DNA of 6,296 bases from Anaerolineae bacterium (GTDB taxonomy: Bacteria > Chloroflexota > Anaerolineae > Aggregatilineales > Aggregatilineaceae). The notes beneath the pieces were generated by a model. It was not told the origin of the DNA. It saw only the letters and a list, made by a program, of their open reading frames with translations, and ran no database searches. Shown here in pieces: positions 1-6,169 of the stretch. Position 1 is the first letter of the stretch, and each line of letters opens with the position of its first letter. The DNA lies in contig JAFGJA010000460.1 of the NCBI GenBank assembly GCA_016929355.1, positions 1 through 6,296 on the forward strand. The letters run 5' to 3'. The position numbers and the translations under genes are program-made.

Positions 1-1
1 A

Positions 2-190
2 AAAGATCGCAAGGCGAAAGTCAAAACACATCCGTTATTAGCGCCTATGTTTCCGCATGGTCTCTTAGGATGGGCAATTTTCGCGCCGTGTGCTATCGAA
101 AACAGCCGCTTGGTGTTTAGCATGGTAGCGATGGTGATGGGGGGTGTGCTCTTGACACGGGCAGCGCTCCGGTTATCATTGGTTTATTGA
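2..190 (+). CDS. C-terminal fragment of an unidentified, probably membrane-associated protein (5' end outside window)
   Basis: This frame is open from the left edge to a TGA at 188-190 and encodes the last 62 residues of a protein that begins upstream. The first residues are basic (KDRKAKVK). They are followed by a hydrophobic stretch around LLGWAIFAP and a second one, LVFSMVAMVMGGVLL, then a short tail with two arginines, which suggests one or two C-terminal membrane segments. Third codon positions are moderately GC-rich, as in the other genes. The other two + frames close within the segment, at 37-39 and 118-120. I do not recognise the family. The stop lies 28 bases before the fabG start, and the fabG promoter appears to sit inside these last codons. 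It is supported only by the open frame and its composition, so it could be a chance ORF. Confidence 0.5.
   Translation, partial: KDRKAKVKTHPLLAPMFPHGLLGWAIFAPCAIENSRLVFSMVAMVMGGVLLTRAALRLSLVY
152..179 (+). promoter_or_regulatory. Sigma70-like promoter for fabG
   Basis: A perfect -35 hexamer TTGACA (152-157) is followed after 16 bp by TATCAT (174-179), five of six matches to the -10 consensus. The predicted transcript start is near 186, giving a leader of about 33 nt that contains the AAGGAG ribosome site of fabG. It overlaps the final codons of the upstream frame, so fabG could be transcribed independently of that gene. Confidence 0.6.
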
Positions 191-218
191 AATGCCTCTT
201 ACACAAGGAGTAGTTTAG

Positions 219-965
219 ATGGCCGACTTAACAGATCGTATTGCGTTGATTACCGGGAGTGGACAGGGGATCGGGAAGGCGATTGCGCTCGAATTGGCGA
301 AACGCGGCGCGACCATCGTCACCAACGATATTCAGGCCGGGGCAGCCGATGCCGCGTTAGAGGAAATTCGCGCGGCGGGCGGTGATGGCCTCGCTGTGAC
401 GGCTGATGTGACCGACGGGGCACAGGTCGAAGCGATGGTTAAAGCGGCAGTTGACGCCTTCGGCCAGATCGATATTCTGGTGAACAACGCTGGCACGACG
501 CGCGATAATTTGATCATGCGTATGTCGGAAGAGGAATTTGATTTTATCCAGCGCGTGAATCTCAAAAGCGCGTGGTTATGTTCCAAAGCGGTGACACGGC
601 CCATGATGCGCAAAAAATACGGGCGTATTGTGAATATGTCCAGCGCGAGCGGGTTGATGGGGCAGGTGGGGCAGACCAATTACAGCACCAGCAAAGCCGG
701 TATGATCGGGCTGACCAAAGCGATGGCGCGGGAAGTGGCATCGCGCGGGATCACGGTCAATGCGGTTGCGCCGGGGTTCATCAAAACCGCGCTCACCGAT
801 AACATGCCGCAGGATATTATTGAGCAGTTGCTGCCGTTTATCCCGTTGGGGCGTGTGGGGCAAATCGAAGATGTGGCGTATGCGGTGGCGTTTTTGGTCA
901 GCGATCAAGCCAGCTATATCACCGGGCAGGTGCTTTCGGTAGATGGCGGGCTGGTGATGCGCTAG
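219..965 (+). CDS. fabG: 3-oxoacyl-[acyl-carrier-protein] reductase, FabG-type short-chain dehydrogenase
   Basis: This cytoplasmic enzyme reduces 3-oxoacyl-ACP to 3-hydroxyacyl-ACP, the first reduction in each fatty acid elongation cycle. The 248-residue length is normal for FabG. Visible motifs are the cofactor glycine motif TGSGQGIG (12-19), NNAG (89-92) followed by TTRDNLIMRM as in FabG, and the classical SDR tetrad N114, S142, Y155, K159. The C-terminal REVASRGITVNAVAPGFI and SVDGG blocks are also FabG-like. The start is fixed by AAGGAG at 205-210, 8 nt before ATG. N36-D37 after the second strand and Q16 where E. coli FabG has Arg suggest NAD(H) rather than NADP(H), an inference from SDR rules. 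Several SDRs share these motifs, so a PhaB-like acetoacetyl-CoA reductase or another 3-oxoacyl reductase is possible. The asp23-nusB genes downstream favour the lipid-synthesis reading. Confidence 0.88.
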   Translation: MADLTDRIALITGSGQGIGKAIALELAKRGATIVTNDIQAGAADAALEEIRAAGGDGLAVTADVTDGAQVEAMVKAAVDAFGQIDILVNNAGTTRDNLIMRMSEEEFDFIQRVNLKSAWLCSKAVTRPMMRKKYGRIVNMSSASGLMGQVGQTNYSTSKAGMIGLTKAMAREVASRGITVNAVAPGFIKTALTDNMPQDIIEQLLPFIPLGRVGQIEDVAYAVAFLVSDQASYITGQVLSVDGGLVMR

Positions 966-1044
966 CGGATACGCCGGAGTCTAGCCCTGATACAATCCAA
1001 ATACCGCGTGCCCGATCCCTGCGCGATCCAGTTTAATTTGTTTC

Positions 1045-1105
1045 GATCGCTCGATCTATAACTGTGGGGTCGGGCCGTATAATTCTTATAGAAACATGGT
1101 ATAAT
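1045..1105 (+). promoter_or_regulatory. Tandem -10 elements with an upstream inverted repeat, before asp23
   Basis: Two perfect TATAAT hexamers lie 22 bp apart, at 1078-1083 and 1100-1105. The second is preceded by TG one base upstream (TGG-TATAAT), making an extended -10. Its predicted start is near 1112, about 30 nt before the asp23 ATG. Neither has a recognisable TTGACA at 16-18 bp. Upstream is an inverted repeat GATCG-CT-CGATC (1045-1056). The extended -10 box is a good promoter candidate; the palindrome as an operator is conjecture. Confidence 0.5.
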
Positions 1106-1141
1106 GACGTGGCATGATTGGTCTAGCAAAGAGACGGCATT

Positions 1142-1495
1142 ATGGTAACTCCTCGACATCCAAATGATACAGTGACGATTGCGCCGGGCGTGCTGTTAAC
1201 CATCGCGCGGTTGGCTACGCTTGATGTGCCGGGGGTAGCGCGGATGGGCAATACACCCGGCGGGGTAGATAAGCTGTTCCGGCGCATTCCGGCGGCGAAT
1301 GGCGTCCAACTTGCCATCGATGAAGGGACGGTGACGGCGCATTTGTATGTGGTCGCTGAGGCGACGGTTAATTTACGTGAGATGTGTGTGCAGATTCAAA
1401 AATCGGTGACACGATCCATCCGCGAGATTTTAGGGATGAAGGTCGAGTCGGTGAATGTGCATATCGAAGATGTTGTTTTTGCTCCCTTGCCCTGA
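1142..1495 (+). CDS. Asp23/Gls24 family envelope stress protein (DUF322)
   Basis: The 117-residue protein is a typical small member of the Asp23/Gls24 (YqhY/YloU-like) family. It opens with TVTIAPGVLLTIARLATLDVPGV, matching the family pattern of strand, helix, then a V-x-G-V turn. A central strand block (VQLAIDEGTVTAHLYVVAE) and a C-terminal V..SI.E..G..V..VNVHIEDV segment follow. There is no signal peptide or membrane segment, so it is cytoplasmic or peripheral. The exact biochemical role of the family is unresolved. In Firmicutes, members are linked to envelope stress, and YqhY to acetyl-CoA carboxylase genes. A modest AAAGAG site (1128-1133) lies 8 nt before ATG. It sits directly downstream of the candidate promoter and 15 nt ahead of nusB, so it is probably the first gene of an operon. 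Confidence 0.85.
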   Translation: MVTPRHPNDTVTIAPGVLLTIARLATLDVPGVARMGNTPGGVDKLFRRIPAANGVQLAIDEGTVTAHLYVVAEATVNLREMCVQIQKSVTRSIREILGMKVESVNVHIEDVVFAPLP

Positions 1496-1510
1496 GATGG
1501 ATAATGCGCT

Positions 1511-1978
1511 GTGGTAGATTACCGACATCAAGCCCGTCTATTAGCTTTGCAGGTGCTTTACGAACTCGATGCCACCCGTCACCGGGTCGGTGATGTGTTG
1601 CAGGCCCGGTTTAACGAAGATGGGCTGTATGAGCAGTTCTTATCGGAACAACACTACGCCGAGGCACAATCACTGACCACCCAACTTGTGAACGGTGTCC
1701 GGCAGCATCAGCCGCGTCTGGATGTTTTGATCGGGCAATATGCCCCGGAATGGCCGTTGGACCAACTGGCGATGATTGACCGCAACATTTTACGGATTGC
1801 GATCTATGAACTGGTCATTGATGGCACGGCCCCGGTTAAAGTGGTGATCAATGAAGCGGTGGAGCTGGCGAAAACGTTTGGGACCGAAAGCACCCCCCGC
1901 TTTATCAACGGGGTTTTAGGTACGCTGGCGACTCGTGAAGGCGATCCAGCCACGAAGCAAAATTCTAATCAAGATTGA
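1511..1978 (+). CDS. nusB: Transcription antitermination factor NusB
   Basis: NusB binds boxA RNA together with ribosomal protein S10 (NusE) and promotes antitermination, chiefly on rRNA operons. The 155 residues cover the whole all-helical domain. The N-terminal RHQARLLALQVLYELDA carries the basic RNA-binding face. The PLDQLAMIDRNILRIAIYEL block (near 99-118) and the PVKVVINEAVELAKTFGTES block (near 123-142), followed by TPRFINGVLG, are family hallmarks. The start must be the GTG at 1511: an in-frame TAA lies at 1502-1504, and no in-frame ATG occurs before the conserved N terminus. The only ribosome site, a weak GAGATGG, overlaps the asp23 stop, suggesting translational coupling. The last residues (EGDPATKQNSNQD) are a polar tail outside the conserved fold. 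Confidence 0.93.
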   Translation: MVDYRHQARLLALQVLYELDATRHRVGDVLQARFNEDGLYEQFLSEQHYAEAQSLTTQLVNGVRQHQPRLDVLIGQYAPEWPLDQLAMIDRNILRIAIYELVIDGTAPVKVVINEAVELAKTFGTESTPRFINGVLGTLATREGDPATKQNSNQD

Positions 1979-1984
1979 GTTTTT

Positions 1985-2785
1985 ATGTCCGAAAAATCTC
2001 TTGTCCCTCAACCTCATCCCGATGTGCCGCAAAAATATGGTGCGTGGGAGGCTATTGTCGGCGATGCTGACGAAACCCCAACTTCGATCTGGGATCACCT
2101 TGACGAACTGCGCAGACGCCTCTTTCATGCGCTGCTGGCGCTGGTGGCGGGGGTGTTGGCGGCGGCAGTTTTTACCGAACCGCTCCTTAAATATTTGATC
2201 GAACCCATTGGTGATAATGGGCGGTTGCAGACACTCGGCCCGACGGAAAGTGTCGTGATCTACTTCCGCGTGGCGCTGCTGGCGGGTGCGATTGTCGTTA
2301 TGCCCTATATCACGTATCAATTGTTTATGTTCATTGCGCCCGGTCTGACGCGCAAAGAAAAGAATTATATTTACCGGGCGATTCCGGCCACAACCGGTTT
2401 GTTCTTGATCGGGGTGGCGTTTGCGTGGTTTATCATGGTCCCGGCGGCGTTGGCTTTTTTGCGGGAATTTCAAAGCGATATTTTCCGCGCCGAATGGACC
2501 GCCGAAAAATATATCCCATTTTTAACCACCCTCTTGTTCTGGATCGGCGTGGCTTTTGAAATGCCGGTGGTGGTCTATGTGCTGGCCCGCCTGGGCATCC
2601 TCGGCCCTGGACCCCTGATTCGGAATTGGCGCCTGGCCGTGGTGTTGTGTACGGTTGCCGCCGCCTTGATTACGCCCACCGTCGATCCCTTCAATATGTT
2701 GTTAGTCACCGCCCCCCTGATGGTTCTCTATCTGATCAGCATTGGGTTAGCGGCGATTGCATATCCCCGCCAACTGCGTAAATAG
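1985..2785 (+). CDS. tatC: Sec-independent (Tat) protein translocase subunit TatC
   Basis: TatC is the integral membrane receptor that binds twin-arginine signal peptides and, with TatA/TatB, exports folded proteins. Six membrane segments are visible, near 46-64, 88-112, 133-158, 177-201, 215-230 and 236-258. Conserved signatures are HLDELRRRL (38-46), with E41 and R43 matching the E. coli signal-binding E15/R17, and FIAPGLTRKE with E125 matching E. coli E103. GVAFEMPV with E192 and ITPTVDPF with D234 also match conserved positions. The roughly 34-residue polar N-terminal extension before the HLDEL region is longer than in E. coli. ATG lies 6 nt after the nusB stop with no clear Shine-Dalgarno site, so it probably depends on coupling to nusB. 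No tatA or tatB is present in the window, so these must be encoded elsewhere. Confidence 0.95.
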   Translation: MSEKSLVPQPHPDVPQKYGAWEAIVGDADETPTSIWDHLDELRRRLFHALLALVAGVLAAAVFTEPLLKYLIEPIGDNGRLQTLGPTESVVIYFRVALLAGAIVVMPYITYQLFMFIAPGLTRKEKNYIYRAIPATTGLFLIGVAFAWFIMVPAALAFLREFQSDIFRAEWTAEKYIPFLTTLLFWIGVAFEMPVVVYVLARLGILGPGPLIRNWRLAVVLCTVAAALITPTVDPFNMLLVTAPLMVLYLISIGLAAIAYPRQLRK

Positions 2786-2841
2786 ACGTTGCGAAGTGTC
2801 TTCGTCCGGGTTGGTGGAAAGATAATTAGGAGTTTGGACTA

Positions 2842-4164
2842 ATGTCTAAGGTTCGTGTTCTGATCATGGGGGCCGCCGGGCGCGACTTCCATAACTTCAA
2901 TATGTTCTATCGTGATAACGAAACCTACGAGGTGGTGGCCTTTACCGCCACGCAGATTCCCGACATCGAGGGCCGGACGTATCCGCCCGAACTCGCCGGG
3001 AAACTGTACCCCGCCGGTATACCAATTTACGATGAGCACGATTTGTCGAAACTGATCAAAGAACAGGACATCGATGAAGTGGTGTTTGCGTATTCCGACG
3101 TGACCCACGAGTATGTGATGCACAAAGCGAGTCAGGTCTTGGCCCTCGGCGCGGATTACCGTTTGATCGGGACCAAGCGCAGTATGCTCAAAAGCACCAA
3201 GCCGGTAGTGGGTATTGGCGCGGTGCGGACCGGTTGCGGCAAGAGCCAATCGACCCGCGCGGTGAGTCGCGCCTTGCGCGAACTCGGCTATACGGTGGCC
3301 GTCGTGCGCCATCCCATGCCCTACGGCGATCTCGCCAAACAAGCGGTGCAGCGTTTCGCCTCCTACGAAGACCTCGATAAGCATGATGTGACCATCGAGG
3401 AGCGCGAGGAGTACGAGCCGCATATCAATAACGGTGTGGTCGTTTTCGCGGGCGTGGATTATGAAGCGATCCTGCGCGCAGTCGAGAAGGAAGCCGATAT
3501 TGTGCTGTGGGATGGCGGCAACAACGATCTGCCGTTCTACGCGCCGGACCTGTACTTTGTCGTGGTCGATCCGCTCCGGCCCGGTCACGAACAGAGTTAC
3601 CACCCCGGCGAAGCGAATCTGCGCATGGCGGACGTGGTGATCATCAACAAGATCGATTCCGCATCCCCAGCCGGTTTGCAGCAGGTGCGCGAGAGTATCG
3701 CGGCGCTGAACCCTGATGCGTTGGTGATCGATGCTGCTTCCCCGACCTTTGTCGAAGGCGGCGACGGGATTCGTGGCAAGCGGGTTTTGGTCGTGGAAGA
3801 TGGTCCCACGCTGACGCATGGCGAAATGGCTTATGGCGCGGGTGTGGTCGCAGCGCAGCGTTTCGGCGCGGCGGAACTGATCGATCCGCGTCCGTATACG
3901 GTGCGCAGTATTACCGCGACGTTTGAGAAGTATCCCGGTATCGGGACGCTGCTCCCGGCGATGGGCTATGGCGACGATCAATGCGCCGATCTTGAAGAAA
4001 CGATCAACAATACCCCGTGCGATCTGGTGATCGTCGCTACTCCGATTGATCTTTCGCGCGTGGTGAACATCAAGCACCCGACGCGCCGCGTGCAGTATGA
4101 ATTGCAGGAACTCGGCAATCCAACGGTGGCGGACGTGTTGAAAGAGAAATTTGGGGCGAAATAA
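2842..4164 (+). CDS. COG2403-type P-loop NTPase, cyclic 2,3-diphosphoglycerate synthase-like
   Basis: This 440-residue, apparently cytoplasmic protein has two parts. Residues 1-115 form a Rossmann-like domain opening with VRVLIMGAAGRDFHNFN, a glycine-rich nucleotide-binding turn. Residues 120-440 form a P-loop domain: GAVRTGCGKS (126-135) is a Walker A motif, IVLWDGGNND around D224 resembles a switch or Walker B strand, and NKID (269-272) matches the guanine-specificity motif. The layout resembles SIMIBI-class GTPases. From memory it fits COG2403 predicted GTPases, a group often annotated as cyclic 2,3-diphosphoglycerate synthases after an archaeal enzyme that cyclises 2,3-bisphosphoglycerate. 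Whether bacterial members make that product is not shown here. AGGAG at 2828-2832, 9 nt before ATG, supports the start. It lies 56 bp after tatC with no convincing terminator between. The function call is tentative; the fold call is firm. Confidence 0.75.
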   Translation: MSKVRVLIMGAAGRDFHNFNMFYRDNETYEVVAFTATQIPDIEGRTYPPELAGKLYPAGIPIYDEHDLSKLIKEQDIDEVVFAYSDVTHEYVMHKASQVLALGADYRLIGTKRSMLKSTKPVVGIGAVRTGCGKSQSTRAVSRALRELGYTVAVVRHPMPYGDLAKQAVQRFASYEDLDKHDVTIEEREEYEPHINNGVVVFAGVDYEAILRAVEKEADIVLWDGGNNDLPFYAPDLYFVVVDPLRPGHEQSYHPGEANLRMADVVIINKIDSASPAGLQQVRESIAALNPDALVIDAASPTFVEGGDGIRGKRVLVVEDGPTLTHGEMAYGAGVVAAQRFGAAELIDPRPYTVRSITATFEKYPGIGTLLPAMGYGDDQCADLEETINNTPCDLVIVATPIDLSRVVNIKHPTRRVQYELQELGNPTVADVLKEKFGAK

Positions 4165-4173
4165 CCTCGTTTA

Positions 4174-4212
4174 CCTCACCCCCTAACCCCCTCTCCATGC
4201 GTGGAGAGGGGG
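4174..4212. repeat. C-rich dispersed-type repeat with an 11-bp hairpin
   Basis: A C-rich leader (CCTCACCCCCTAACC, 4174-4188) runs into an inverted repeat. The left arm CCCCCTCTCCA (4187-4197) pairs perfectly with TGGAGAGGGGG (4202-4212) around a TGCG loop. The wording matches, from memory, a repeat family scattered through Chloroflexota and cyanobacterial genomes. The stem could help end transcription after the upstream gene, but no T-run follows on either strand, so it is not a classical intrinsic terminator. Confidence 0.7.
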
Positions 4213-4235
4213 AATTGTGTTCAAAATGGTATATC

Positions 4236-5165
4236 ATGGCAAACCAATCCCCACCCGATAAAAAATCCCGTAGTCGCTGGCAAAAACTGCGCCGCCGCCT
4301 GATTACAATGCTGATCGTGATCGCGCTGACGGTGCTGCTTGTGCCGGTGGGGTTGGGGATTGGTACGACGGTGCTGTTGTTGTATGCCGCGTGCGAAGAA
4401 TCCCCCTATACCCCCGCCGATCTTGGTCTGCCGTATGAGGACATCACGCTCCAGGCGCGGGCGGGCGGCGCGTTCCGGGCGTATTATGTCCCCGGCGTGG
4501 AACCCGCGAACGGGGCCGCGATCATCATTGCTCCGACAACGGCGCACGGGCGCGGCGCACGGTTGCATCTGGTCGATTTATACGCCCGACATGGCTACGC
4601 CGTGATCACATATGAATCGCGGCGCTGCGCGGACATGGGACCGCTCAGTCTCGGTTACAAGGAAACAGACGAAATCGGGGATGTGCTGGCTTATCTGCTG
4701 ACCCGCGCGGAGATCGATCCTGACCGGATCGGGTTGACGGGTTTTTCATCGGCGGGCGCGGCATCGATTATGGCGACAGCGCGCTTTCCGCAGATCAGCG
4801 CCGTGATTGCGGAAGGCGGCTACGATGATTTTGCCGAGGGATCGATCCGGCTGGGTACGGGCGGATTCCTTGAATCGGTGTATAAATGGTCGGTGGTGAT
4901 CAGTTACCGGGTGATGGCGGGCGAAAGCATCCATAAACTGAGTCCGTTGGATGTGATCGGGGAGATTTACCCGCGTCCGATTTTGCTGATTTACGGCAGC
5001 AAGGAAACCACGCTTGAAGGCGCGCACCGCCAGCAAGCCGCCGCCGGGGATCATGCGGAATTGTGGGTCGTTGAGGGCGCGGGGCATGGTTCATATTGGA
5101 CGGTTGCCGAGGCGGAATATAAGCAGCGAGTTATCGCATTTTTTGACGCGGCGTTGTTACAATAG
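4236..5165 (+). CDS. N-terminally membrane-anchored alpha/beta hydrolase
   Basis: With the ATG at 4236 the protein has 309 residues. A basic head (KKSRSRWQKLRRR) and a long hydrophobic segment (about 22-50) form a signal anchor that would place the catalytic part outside the cytoplasm. The hydrolase fold follows: the strand AAIIIAPTTAHGRG with the usual oxyanion turn, HGYAVITYESRR, the nucleophile elbow GLTGFSSAGAAS with likely S171, the strand PILLIYGSKE with E257 at the usual acid site, and H284 in GAGHGSYW. The elbow reads GFSSA instead of GxSxG, and Glu replaces the usual Asp. The substrate cannot be deduced. An in-frame ATG at 4197 would add 13 residues but lies inside the hairpin repeat, so 4236 is preferred although no Shine-Dalgarno site is near it. 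The RRRLI stretch only weakly resembles a twin-arginine motif. Confidence 0.82.
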   Translation: MANQSPPDKKSRSRWQKLRRRLITMLIVIALTVLLVPVGLGIGTTVLLLYAACEESPYTPADLGLPYEDITLQARAGGAFRAYYVPGVEPANGAAIIIAPTTAHGRGARLHLVDLYARHGYAVITYESRRCADMGPLSLGYKETDEIGDVLAYLLTRAEIDPDRIGLTGFSSAGAASIMATARFPQISAVIAEGGYDDFAEGSIRLGTGGFLESVYKWSVVISYRVMAGESIHKLSPLDVIGEIYPRPILLIYGSKETTLEGAHRQQAAAGDHAELWVVEGAGHGSYWTVAEAEYKQRVIAFFDAALLQ

Positions 5166-5167
5166 TA

Positions 5168-5219
5168 TTTCACCACAGAGACACAGAGAACACAGAGAAA
5201 AGCAAGTTAAAAACAGAGA
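5168..5219 (+). repeat. CACAGAGA octamer repeat, dispersed type
   Basis: The octamer CACAGAGA occurs at 5174-5181, 5182-5189 and 5191-5198, with a degenerate copy AACAGAGA at 5212-5219. The phrase TTTCACCACAGAGACACAGA is one I recall as a frequent intergenic repeat in many bacterial genomes. It begins 3 bp after the hydrolase stop and fills most of the spacer before the asparaginase gene. It is purine-rich with no hairpin, so it does not look like a terminator. Confidence 0.65.
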
Positions 5220-5228
5220 AAAATTAAT

Positions 5229-5232
5229 GGAG
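5229..5232 (+). promoter_or_regulatory. Ribosome binding site that decides the TTG start
   Basis: GGAG lies 10 nt before the TTG at 5243. The nearby ATG at 5227 is in another frame and runs into a stop at 5233-5235, so this site supports TTG as the true start of the isoaspartyl peptidase gene. Confidence 0.6.
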
Positions 5233-5242
5233 TAGAAAAATT

Positions 5243-6163
5243 TTGCAGCCAAAAATTATTGTTCATGGTGGAGCCTGGAAAATTGCGGAGGAAACCCACG
5301 CCGATCACATTGGCGGGACGCATGTTGCGGCTGAAGCCGCGTGGGATATTCTGGCGCGCGGCGGTACGGCGCTCGATGCTGTCGAAAAAGCGATCTCCAT
5401 GATGGAAAACGATCCGACCTTTGATGCCGGCGTGGGCAGTGTGTTGAATCGCACCGGCAGCATTGAGATGGACGCGATTATCATGGATGGGAAAACGTTG
5501 GCGATTGGCGCGGTGGCGGCGGTGCGCGGCATCACCAATCCGGTGCAGTTGGCGCGGCATATCATGCAGGATACCGATCATAGTTTACTGGTCGGGGAGG
5601 GCGCGCGGCGTTTTGCCGAATTGCGCGGGATGCGCCTCTGTGCCGAGGCGGAATTGACCGTTGAGCGCGAGATTATTCGCTTTAAGCGCTTGCAGCAGAA
5701 GCCGGATTATCATTTGCTGGATGAATTCGCGCCAACGCCGATTGAACCTGATCCGCAGGGCACGGTGGGCGCGGTGGCGATTGACGCGGCAGGGAATATC
5801 GCGGCATCTACGTCTACCGGCGGGGCAGCGTACAAACTGCCGGGTCGCGTGGGCGATTCGCCGTTGGTCGGATCGGGCGCGTATGCGGATAACACAACGG
5901 GCGGCGCATCAGCGACGGGGCACGGCGAAAGCATCATGCGCGTGGTGTTGTGCAAAACGGCTACCGATGCCATCGCGCACGGCAAGACCGCGCAGGAAGC
6001 CGCCGATTACGCGGTAAAGGTGATGTTCGAGCGCACGGGCGGTTATGGCGGTATCATCGTCGTGGATCATCAGGGCGAGGCCGCATTTGCGTATAATACG
6101 CCGCACATGGCGGTGGCGTGGTCGGATGACGCGGGGAATATTCACGCGCGGATTAAGTCGTAA
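5243..6163 (+). CDS. Isoaspartyl peptidase / L-asparaginase (plant-type, Ntn-hydrolase, type III)
   Basis: The enzyme removes N-terminal isoaspartyl residues from damaged peptides and usually also hydrolyses asparagine. The precursor is expected to cleave itself before T174 in QGTVGAVAID, giving an alpha chain (1-173) and a beta chain (174-306) with Thr as nucleophile. Other landmarks are IIVHGGAW at the N terminus, DAGVGSVLNRTGSIEMDAIIMDG (61-83), STGG (191-194, T192), GRVGDSPLVGSGAYAD (201-216, with R202 and D205 expected at the substrate carboxylates) and TGHGE (225-229). The 306 residues are normal for the family and nothing is missing. There is no signal peptide, so it is cytoplasmic. 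The start is TTG, supported by GGAG at 5229-5232. It lies 77 bp after the hydrolase with only a repeat between, so co-transcription is possible but unproven. Confidence 0.93.
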   Translation: MQPKIIVHGGAWKIAEETHADHIGGTHVAAEAAWDILARGGTALDAVEKAISMMENDPTFDAGVGSVLNRTGSIEMDAIIMDGKTLAIGAVAAVRGITNPVQLARHIMQDTDHSLLVGEGARRFAELRGMRLCAEAELTVEREIIRFKRLQQKPDYHLLDEFAPTPIEPDPQGTVGAVAIDAAGNIAASTSTGGAAYKLPGRVGDSPLVGSGAYADNTTGGASATGHGESIMRVVLCKTATDAIAHGKTAQEAADYAVKVMFERTGGYGGIIVVDHQGEAAFAYNTPHMAVAWSDDAGNIHARIKS

Positions 6164-6169
6164 ACGCGG

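Noticed and set aside
966..1077. Small RNA, riboswitch or terminator after fabG
   Set aside because: I found no stable long hairpin with a T-tract and no conserved RNA motif; only short CGATC words recur, which are common in this window.
1916..2473. 185-codon minus-strand frame across nusB and tatC
   Set aside because: It overlaps two confidently identified genes and its product is Arg/Gln/His-rich low-complexity with no family motif.
2785..2806. Small hairpin CGAAG-TGT-CTTCG after tatC as a terminator
   Set aside because: The perfect stem is only five pairs with no T-run after it, too weak to claim termination before the next gene.
2839..4077. Long open frame of 412 codons on the minus strand
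   Set aside because: It lies entirely opposite the COG2403-type gene, whose motifs are clear. It is His/Arg-rich with no recognisable domain, as expected of a GC-rich antisense shadow.
4383..4394. Lipobox-like LYAAC making the hydrolase a lipoprotein
   Set aside because: Position -3 is Tyr instead of Leu/Val/Ile and the hydrophobic segment is unusually long, so a signal anchor explains it better.
5143..5171. Possible promoter TTGACG with TATTTC before the isoaspartyl peptidase gene
   Set aside because: The -35 is good but the -10 matches only three of six bases at 17 bp, and the site overlaps the hydrolase 3' end. Not strong enough to list.
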